Assembly (NCBI GenBank): GCA_902474645.1 | Contig: CABRWN010000057.1 | Location: forward strand, 1 to 10,993 | Origin: an uncultured Collinsella sp. | GTDB taxonomy: Bacteria > Actinomycetota > Coriobacteriia > Coriobacteriales > Coriobacteriaceae | Reading direction: 5' to 3' | DNA: 10,993 nucleotides | Part shown: piece by piece, positions 4,642-9,309 of the stretch | Numbering within the stretch: position 1 is the first letter of the stretch | Layout: each line of letters begins with the position of its first letter | The notes under the pieces: model-generated | What the model was told of the DNA's origin: nothing | Databases searched by the model: none | The model's input: the letters and a program-made list of their open reading frames with translations, nothing else | Position numbers and translations under genes: made by a program

Positions 4642-6339
4642 TCAGTCCGATTTCGGATGCTTTTTCCCCAAAAGAAGGTCGTTGGGATGATATGCGACGG
4701 TACCGTCTTTTTTCTTGATTGCAAAGGCGAAGCCTCCGGCGCCCGCCTTGATGCCATCGAGCACTGCGTCGATCTTGGTGCTCTTGAGCATTTCTTCTAA
4801 GCGCATGGGGCGCACGGCAATCTGCACGATTCCGTCTGCAATGCCATCCTGATCGTAGAGTGCGACTCCGATGTACTGATATGTCTCGCCGGTGGTTCTG
4901 TTGATAGAGAGAGGCTGTATATATTCATCCTTGCCGCCCAAAAGCGAGCGGAACTCGTAGGAGGAGTCACCGTACTTGGTCGAAAGACTGTAGGATCGCT
5001 GCGACGTGCTCGAGCTCGTCATATTGCCGTCGCCGTCGTAGAGATAAATTGACTCGATGTTGAGCGTTTTTGCCATGCTGTGCAGGTCGGCTCGCGTGGC
5101 GAGCTCTGGATTGTGCTCAATGATGTAGGCGATAATGTGGCAGGCGGTGGCATAGTGCTCGCTATACTGCCTCGTAAGTTCATCCTCGCGCAGCGCATTA
5201 TTTTTGAGCGTTTGATCAATCTGCTCTAAGCGCTCCCGATTGACCGTCGCCTGGCTCGAAAGGGCAAAGAGCGTTTGCATATAGAAGGTTACTGCCAAAA
5301 GTAAGACGAGTCCTGCAATGGACAAGGCTGTTGCGCGCCTGCCCACGGAGGGGCTAAACCGAAGGCCGCGACCGATCTTGACGTATTCGTGATGGTCGTG
5401 GTCGTCATGTTCGTCATCCGCTAGGACAAACAGGTCATAGAGTGCCACGGCGGCGACGACTGCGATGAAGGCAAAGAGGATGACGCCCACGGTGATGTTG
5501 CGCGCGGAGGCGGTATCGCTTTCGGGAATGGCGAGAATGTAATAGGTGTCATCGACCAACTTGACGCGACAATACAGGCTTGTGTTTTTGACGGAAGTGA
5601 TGAATGTCTTGCCGTCCTCAAGATTGCCCACGTCGATGCCGTTGTCGAGTGCATCGGTACCGATCATGTTCTGATCGGGATGGTAGGTGATCAGGTGTGT
5701 TTTTGCCGATACGGCGAGGACATATCCGTGACTGCCGAGCGAGATGTTCTTGAGCATGCTCTCGGCCGAGCCGGTGTCCTTGACAAGGGCGTGCAGCTCT
5801 TGGGGATTTTGCTCTACGATGACCATGGTGTCGTCATCGATTTTGGCGGCATAGTATCGCATGAGCCAGTCTTGATCGGGAAGATCGACCTCAACTGGAT
5901 CGGAGGGCTTGCCGGTCTCGAAGCACTGACGTAGCTGGTTGAAGCGGGCACGGCTAAAATCGGCTTTGGTGTCAGCCGCTTTGGCGATGATGGAACCGTC
6001 ACGTCGGGTAACGAGAACGTTATCGACCTTGAGCAGGTCCTTGAACTCGGCCATTTTGGCATCGGTCGCTTCATAACCGGCATCGTTGGCCGCCATAAAT
6101 GCGATGCTTGCGGCACGCGTGCGATACAGGTCATCAAATGTTTGGGTGTTGTCTTTCGTTTCCGACTGGGCCGTTTTAACGAGATCGGGGAGTTCGGCGG
6201 CAACGCGATCGAATTCTAAAGCGTATTCCTCTTGCGATAGACGCGTTTGCATCGAGGCGAGTAGGAGTCCCATCGTTAACGTGCAGACGGCTACGGCAAT
6301 GGCAAGCGCCACGGACTTCTGTTTTAGTCGCTTGGACAT
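4642..6339 (-). CDS. tandem Cache sensor half of a frameshifted Cache-MscS protein
   Basis: This 565-residue frame has helix 1 (about 9-30), a first extracellular Cache-type sensor (about 33-279), helix 2 (281-306), a cytosolic loop with an 11-residue Asp/Glu/His run (308-318), helix 3 (336-360) and a second extracellular Cache domain from 361. Cache hallmarks include V-T-R-R-D-G-S-I-I-A-K, G-x-x-G-Y-V-L-A-V with L-I-T-Y-H-P-D (205-222), and in the second domain G-A-G-G-F-A-F-A-I with D-G-T-V-A-Y-H-P-N (533-553). The frame stops at LLLGKKHPKSD, inside the second domain. The -1 frame instead gives LLGKK-ASEIG, the expected continuation, and runs into the MscS channel. Without that shift the product is a membrane-anchored sensor with no output domain. 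ATG 6339 has AAGGAAG 9 nt upstream, overlapping the stop of the solute-binding protein gene 12 bp away, so the two are probably translationally coupled. Confidence 0.8.
   Translation of the reverse strand: MSKRLKQKSVALAIAVAVCTLTMGLLLASMQTRLSQEEYALEFDRVAAELPDLVKTAQSETKDNTQTFDDLYRTRAASIAFMAANDAGYEATDAKMAEFKDLLKVDNVLVTRRDGSIIAKAADTKADFSRARFNQLRQCFETGKPSDPVEVDLPDQDWLMRYYAAKIDDDTMVIVEQNPQELHALVKDTGSAESMLKNISLGSHGYVLAVSAKTHLITYHPDQNMIGTDALDNGIDVGNLEDGKTFITSVKNTSLYCRVKLVDDTYYILAIPESDTASARNITVGVILFAFIAVVAAVALYDLFVLADDEHDDHDHHEYVKIGRGLRFSPSVGRRATALSIAGLVLLLAVTFYMQTLFALSSQATVNRERLEQIDQTLKNNALREDELTRQYSEHYATACHIIAYIIEHNPELATRADLHSMAKTLNIESIYLYDGDGNMTSSSTSQRSYSLSTKYGDSSYEFRSLLGGKDEYIQPLSINRTTGETYQYIGVALYDQDGIADGIVQIAVRPMRLEEMLKSTKIDAVLDGIKAGAGGFAFAIKKKDGTVAYHPNDLLLGKKHPKSD
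4659..4669 (-). other. -1 frameshift site in Cache-MscS gene
   Basis: On the minus strand the bases read GGGGAAAAAGC. The upstream frame is TTG GGG AAA AAG CAT and stops at TGA (4644-4642). Re-reading one A gives GGG AAA AAA GCA TCC GAA ATC, which continues the Cache domain into the MscS channel. The combined gene then has 1028 codons including stop. A six-A ancestor with one A lost explains this simply. The local sequence is G-AAA-AAG, not the perfect A-AAA-AAG slippery heptamer, and no strong stimulatory hairpin follows, so programmed recoding is possible but not favoured. A sequencing or assembly error in the homopolymer is also possible. Confidence 0.8.
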
Positions 6340-6351
6340 GGGTGGACTTCC

Positions 6352-7188
6352 TTAGTTCCATTTCTCGATGAGCGTATCGATTGTTTTGTCTTTGAGCATT
6401 GAGCGTACTTCGGCGGTAACTTTGGGTGAAAGCTCAGAGCCCTTCAGCGTTGCGACGGCGTAGCGCTGTGGGTTGATGCCAAAATCGGGCAGGACGGTGC
6501 GCTCGTCATCGAGATAGGTTTTGGCAATTGCGCCATCGGTCGCCATGGCGTCGACGTCGCCGGCTTCCAATGCGCGGGAAAGCTCAGAGTAGCTTGCATA
6601 TTGGCTCAGATGCCATGTGTCGTAGTCAATGTTGCCGCTCTTGGCATCCTGCTGCTGGGGGATGCCGTCCGAAAGCCCCAGCTCCAAAAACTTCGCGGCA
6701 AGTTGAGGTGCAGCGTTTGTTCCGGATACCGTGCCAATTGTTCCGCCCTTAAGCTGGGAGAAGGATTGAATGAGCGATGTATTTTCGACAACAAGAATTA
6801 CCGAGTCGGTGTAATAGGCGGCAGAGAAGTCAAACAGCTTTTTGCGTTCGTTGCTTATCGAGTAGCACGCGATCAGGCAATCGACTTTTCCCGACGAGAG
6901 CATTTCTTCGCGTGTCTCGGGCGTTACGGATATAAACGAACAGCCTCCATAGCCAAGACGGTTTGCCAACTCGTTGGCGAGGTCGATTTCGAATCCGTAG
7001 TATTTGCCGTTGTTGGGATTACGCTCGCTAAACCCGACGATATCCGAGCGGACGCCTACGTTCAGCCTGGCCTTGCCGGACATACCGGAATGACTGTTCG
7101 AGCAGGCTGGCAGTACCACTGCCAGTGTGGCTCCGGCTGCCGAGATTGCCAACCGGCAGGCCTTTCGGCGTGTGACTGAATGGTCCAT
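6352..7188 (-). CDS. extracellular solute-binding lipoprotein, family 3 (amino-acid type)
   Basis: This 278-residue exported protein captures a small ligand outside the membrane. An N-terminal TRRKACRLAIS stretch and a hydrophobic core lead to the lipobox V-L-P-A-C, with the lipidated Cys at residue 29. The family-3 fold, typical of polar amino-acid binding, is shown by G-F-E-I-D-L-A-N-E-L-A-N-R-L, then D-C-L-I-A-C-Y-S-I-S-N-E-R-K-K, F-D-F-S-A-A-Y-Y and G-T-V-S-G-T-N-A. The twin Arg is Tat-like but not a full Tat consensus. ATG 7188 is preferred over ATG 7194 because TCCTC (7195-7199; GAGGA on the coding strand) is 6 nt from the former and touches the latter. There is no ABC permease or ATPase nearby. 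The next gene, 12 bp downstream, encodes the Cache-MscS protein, which suggests a sensing role; the ligand is unknown. Confidence 0.9.
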   Translation of the reverse strand: MDHSVTRRKACRLAISAAGATLAVVLPACSNSHSGMSGKARLNVGVRSDIVGFSERNPNNGKYYGFEIDLANELANRLGYGGCSFISVTPETREEMLSSGKVDCLIACYSISNERKKLFDFSAAYYTDSVILVVENTSLIQSFSQLKGGTIGTVSGTNAAPQLAAKFLELGLSDGIPQQQDAKSGNIDYDTWHLSQYASYSELSRALEAGDVDAMATDGAIAKTYLDDERTVLPDFGINPQRYAVATLKGSELSPKVTAEVRSMLKDKTIDTLIEKWN

Positions 7189-7221
7189 TTGCATTCCTCA
7201 CGACGAATGTTCAGTCCTTTA

Positions 7222-7227
7222 ATGATA
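7222..7227 (-). promoter_or_regulatory. candidate -10 box of the binding-protein/channel operon
   Basis: TATCAT on the minus strand lies 33 nt before the ATG at 7188 and matches TATAAT at 5 of 6 positions. No good -35 box is seen at 16-18 nt. The same hexamer occurs at 8518-8523 and 9244-9249, each time before a start codon. The 245-bp spacer 7195-7439 otherwise shows only the palindrome and motif described at 7356-7382. Confidence 0.3.
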
Positions 7228-7355
7228 CGGACGGGCAAGTATGGAGCAGCCGCGAAGCGGCGGGTAAACGCAGGGTTGAGGTGGAGGGCAATCCTGACGG
7301 GATTTGGTGCTTTACCGCTAAATGGATGCCCTCATTCTGCAATGGGCGGTGGGTC

Positions 7356-7382
7356 TTGTCGCATATGGGACAATAGCGGACG
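7356..7382 (+). promoter_or_regulatory. palindrome plus GACAAT motif upstream of rsmJ-like gene
   Basis: TTGTC-G-CATATG-G-GACAA (7356-7373) is an 18-bp palindrome with one mismatched pair around CATATG. Its right arm begins the GACAAT (7369-7374) of a 17-nt motif (7366-7382) that matches 88-104, before the rlmA-like gene, at 13 of 17 positions with only transitions. GACAAT could be a -10 box, but no -35 is visible, and the palindrome could be an operator over it. Confidence 0.4.
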
Positions 7383-7439
7383 GTTGGGTGCTGGCATAAA
7401 CGGCGCTCACGTATTCGTTTTGCTTGCTAAGGAGTACCC

Positions 7440-8144
7440 ATGGGCGTCGTCGATCCCTTTTCTGTTGCTCGGGCCGCGGGGCTCGAGCTCGTGCGGAAGT
7501 CCGAGGGCCTCACGCTCACCGACGGCACGATGGAGCTGCGCGCCGATTTTGGCCGCATGCTGCCGCGACTCAAGCAGGGCCGTCTGCAACAAGAGCTGCT
7601 GGTAAAGGCTGCGCGCACAAAAGGCATCGAGCGCCCATGGGCGATTGACGCCACGGCAGGCTTTGGCGAGGATTCGCTGCTGTTGGCGGCCGCCGGCTTT
7701 ACCGTTGATCTGTATGAGCAGGATTGCGTAATCGCGGCGCTCCTCAAGGATGCTTTGGGTCGCGCGGCAGATGATCCAGCGCTTGCGGCTGCCGTGCCAC
7801 GCATGCGCTTACATGCGGGCGAGGACAGCATTGCCGGCCTTCGCCATGTAGCTGAGCTGATCGGGCAGGGTGAGCTCACCGCTCCCGACGTGGTGTATCT
7901 GGACCCGATGTTTCCCGGGCGCACCAAGAGCGCGGCGGTGAAAAAGAAGTTCCAGCTCTTGCACCATCTGGAACAGCCGTGTGCCGATGAGGAGGCGCTG
8001 GTCGAAGCCGCGCTTGCGGTGTACCCGCGCAAGGTCGTTATCAAGCGGCCGGTGAAGGGGCCACTGCTTGCCGGCGTTAAGCCGAGTTATCAGCTTGCGG
8101 GCAAGGCCGTTCGTTACGATGTTTTGGTGCCGCCGCGCCCGTAG
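7440..8144 (+). CDS. rsmJ: 16S rRNA (guanine-N2)-methyltransferase, RsmJ-like
   Basis: This 234-residue protein resembles RsmJ (YhiQ), which methylates N2 of G1516 in 16S rRNA with SAM. Evidence: an N-terminal region with L-R-A-D-F and G-R-L-Q-Q-E-L-L-V-K-A, SAM motif I at 68-78 (AIDATAGFGED), an acidic Y-E-Q-D-C-V-I-A-A-L-L helix start (92-102), the catalytic-type D-P-M-F-P (155-159) followed by K-S-A-A-V-K-K, and V-V-I-K-R-P (199-204) near the end. The D-P-M-F-P plus K-S-A-x-V-K-K pair is characteristic. E. coli RsmJ is about 250 residues, so this is near full length. AAGGAG at 7429-7434 is 5 nt before ATG 7440. The gene stands alone, divergent from the binding-protein operon and convergent with the 8193-8489 gene. 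The exact target base is inferred from the family. Confidence 0.82.
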   Translation: MGVVDPFSVARAAGLELVRKSEGLTLTDGTMELRADFGRMLPRLKQGRLQQELLVKAARTKGIERPWAIDATAGFGEDSLLLAAAGFTVDLYEQDCVIAALLKDALGRAADDPALAAAVPRMRLHAGEDSIAGLRHVAELIGQGELTAPDVVYLDPMFPGRTKSAAVKKKFQLLHHLEQPCADEEALVEAALAVYPRKVVIKRPVKGPLLAGVKPSYQLAGKAVRYDVLVPPRP

Positions 8145-8192
8145 CTTGCGTGCGATGGCTGGTGCTCCGTCAGTGCCGTGCCGACGCGGGGC

Positions 8193-8489
8193 CTATTTCC
8201 AGGGGTGCGACGTCAGATGCCATCCGCCGCAGTATTCGCATTTGTAGCAGGCCAAACCGCGCCGTCCACGGTTTTCGCAGTCGGCCATAACTGCCTCGGC
8301 CTCGGCGCGCGTGTCGTAACGGTTTTTGCGTTCGCACGACTTGTAGCGCCAGGCTTCATCGCGCTCGGCGTTCAGGGCGTCGCGGCGCTCGTCTTCGCGC
8401 GCAAACAGGTCGCTCATATCGCCGCCCGTGGCAGCGCCCAAAAACTCGCTTTTGGCTTTTGACCAAGCGGCTCGCTTTTTGCTCCCCAT
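8193..8489 (-). CDS. small Cys/His-rich putative zinc-binding protein
   Basis: This is a 98-residue soluble protein. Residues 1-50 are highly charged and probably helical. The C-terminal half has Cys52, Cys71, Cys81, Cys84, Cys87, His91 and His95 in C-Y-K-C-E-Y-C-G-G-W-H-L-T-S-H-P. This is a zinc-ribbon-like or treble-clef-like arrangement; a similar C-x2-C-x2-W-H-L-T ending occurs in small uncharacterised actinobacterial and phage proteins. Function is unknown: RNA or DNA binding is a guess from the basic charge and zinc ligands. ATG 8489 is chosen; GGAGAGGGG lies about 10 nt upstream. A TTG at 8510 would add seven residues but overlaps the purine-rich ribosome-binding region. It is divergent from the acetyltransferase gene and convergent with the rsmJ-like gene, 48 bp away. 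Confidence 0.7.
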   Translation of the reverse strand: MGSKKRAAWSKAKSEFLGAATGGDMSDLFAREDERRDALNAERDEAWRYKSCERKNRYDTRAEAEAVMADCENRGRRGLACYKCEYCGGWHLTSHPWK

Positions 8490-8514
8490 CTGCTTCGTGC
8501 CCCTCTCCAAACGC

Positions 8515-8544
8515 TGGTATCATTGCCCAATCAAAGTGATACCA
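8515..8544. promoter_or_regulatory. inverted repeat TGGTATCA-N14-TGATACCA in divergent spacer
   Basis: The two 8-bp arms (8515-8522 and 8537-8544) are perfect reverse complements. The centre is about 38-40 bp from both divergent start codons (8489 minus, 8567 plus). The left arm contains TATCAT (8518-8523), a possible -10 for the plus gene with TTCGTG at 8494-8499 as a weak -35. The placement and symmetry suggest an operator controlling both genes. Confidence 0.5.
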
Positions 8545-8566
8545 ATAAACGTGAGGTCGCCGCGTG

Positions 8567-9055
8567 ATGATCAGAAAAACCCTCGATACCGACATTCCCG
8601 CCGTCATGGCTATCTATGACACGGCCCGCGCCTTTATGCGCGCGCATGGCAACGCCACGCAGTGGCCCGAGGGCACGCCTTCTTCCGAGCAGCTGGCTGC
8701 CGATATCGCCGCCGGTGGCAGCTATGCGTGTGAAGTCGACGGCCGCGTGGTGGCGACGTTTGCCTTTTTACCGGGTCCGGACGAGTGCTATGACGTAATA
8801 GAGGACGGGCAATGGCGCAGCGACACTCCGTACGCCGTGCTGCACCGTGTGGCGTCCGACGGCACCGCGCACGGTATCGCGGCCGCGATGTTTGCCTTTG
8901 CCAAAGAGCGTGCCGATCACCTGCGTATCGACACGCATCAGGACAACCTGCCCATGCAGGGCGCGAGCATCAAGGCGGGATTCGAGCGCGCCGGCGTCGT
9001 GCATGTGTCGGACGGCACGCCGCGTGTTGCGTTCGACTGGCTGCGCGAGGCGTAA
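8567..9055 (+). CDS. GNAT family N-acetyltransferase
   Basis: This 162-residue protein has the single-domain GNAT length. It would transfer an acyl group from acyl-CoA to an amine. The N-terminus MIRKTLDTDIPAVMAIYDTA matches the first strand and helix of the fold. C-E-V-D-G-R-V-V-A-T-F-A-F is the beta2-beta3 hairpin and L-H-R-V-A-S-D-G-T-A-H-G-I-A-A-A-M-F-A-F-A is the acyl-CoA binding strand, loop and helix. L-R-I-D-T-H-Q-D-N-L-P-M-Q and G-F-E-R-A-G-V-V-H-V complete motif B. The substrate is unknown. GAGGT (8553-8557) is 9 nt from ATG 8567 and 6 nt from GTG 8564, so the protein may have one extra residue. It is divergent from the zinc-ribbon-like gene across a shared inverted repeat, and ends before a long stem-loop. 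Confidence 0.85.
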   Translation: MIRKTLDTDIPAVMAIYDTARAFMRAHGNATQWPEGTPSSEQLAADIAAGGSYACEVDGRVVATFAFLPGPDECYDVIEDGQWRSDTPYAVLHRVASDGTAHGIAAAMFAFAKERADHLRIDTHQDNLPMQGASIKAGFERAGVVHVSDGTPRVAFDWLREA

Positions 9056-9083
9056 GAGCAGGGGCGCGTGTCAACAATTCGTA

Positions 9084-9121
9084 CGAACGAAAATGGCCCC
9101 GGGTGGGGCTATTTTCGTTCG
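9084..9121. terminator. long stem-loop terminator after acetyltransferase gene
   Basis: CGAACGAAAATGGCCCC (9084-9100) pairs with GGGGCTATTTTCGTTCG (9105-9121), 17 bp with one G.U pair and a GGGT loop. The GC-rich upper stem followed by ATTTTCGTT, with the matching A tract on the other side, is the form of a bidirectional intrinsic terminator. It starts 29 bp after the acetyltransferase stop codon. Confidence 0.8.
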
Positions 9122-9168
9122 CTATGCTGTTTTGCAAGCCGGCTTTCGCAAGGCGCGAACCTACGAAA

Positions 9169-9194
9169 ATCGCCGCGCGGCAACGCGGGGCGAT
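9169..9194. other. stem-loop with GCAA tetraloop
   Basis: ATCGCC-G-CGCG (9169-9179) pairs with CGCG-G-GGCGAT (9184-9194), 10 bp around one G/G mismatch, capped by GCAA, a GNRA tetraloop. On the plus strand there is no U tract. On the minus strand GGCGAT is followed by TTTCG, so it would terminate leftward transcription. The preceding ACGAAAAT (9163-9170) repeats the octamer in the neighbouring terminator (9087-9094). The rest of the 254-bp gap 9056-9309 shows only a possible promoter. Confidence 0.45.
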
Positions 9195-9243
9195 GAGCTC
9201 GGTCGGGGGATAGGGCCCGCTTCGCCCGCCGGCCCGTAAATTG

Positions 9244-9249
9244 TATCAT
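9244..9249 (+). promoter_or_regulatory. candidate -10 box of the Tet(M)-like GTPase gene
   Basis: TATCAT (5 of 6 matches to TATAAT) lies 60 nt before the ATG at 9310. TTCGCC at 9221-9226 is a weak -35 with a 17-nt spacer. No leader peptide or attenuator like that of tet(M) is obvious in the 60-nt leader. Confidence 0.35.
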
Positions 9250-9309
9250 CCAGTGTGGAGCGTGAGCGCCCGTTGCCGCGTGCGATGGGCTCGTAATAAG
9301 AGGAGAGCC

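Noticed and set aside
4659..4669. Canonical programmed -1 frameshift signal
   Set aside because: The site is G-AAA-AAG with five A's, not A-AAA-AAG. Nearby TCCGA/TCGGA leaves only a two-base loop, so no convincing stimulatory structure was found. Recoding is kept only as an alternative.
4136..4690. 184-residue plus-strand frame opposite the channel gene
   Set aside because: The minus strand has unmistakable MscS and Cache sequence here; the plus frame has no start signal or domain.
6601..7179. 192-residue plus-strand frame opposite the solute-binding protein
   Set aside because: It is antisense to a clear family-3 binding protein with lipobox and has no recognisable features.
6352..7188. 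Binding protein as part of a standard ABC amino-acid importer
   Set aside because: No permease or ATPase gene is present on either side within the window; the coupled downstream gene encodes the Cache-MscS protein.
8812..9239. Two overlapping plus-strand frames across the acetyltransferase 3' end
   Set aside because: They run through the terminator at 9084-9121, are Arg/Cys/Ala-rich out-of-frame readings, and lack start signals.
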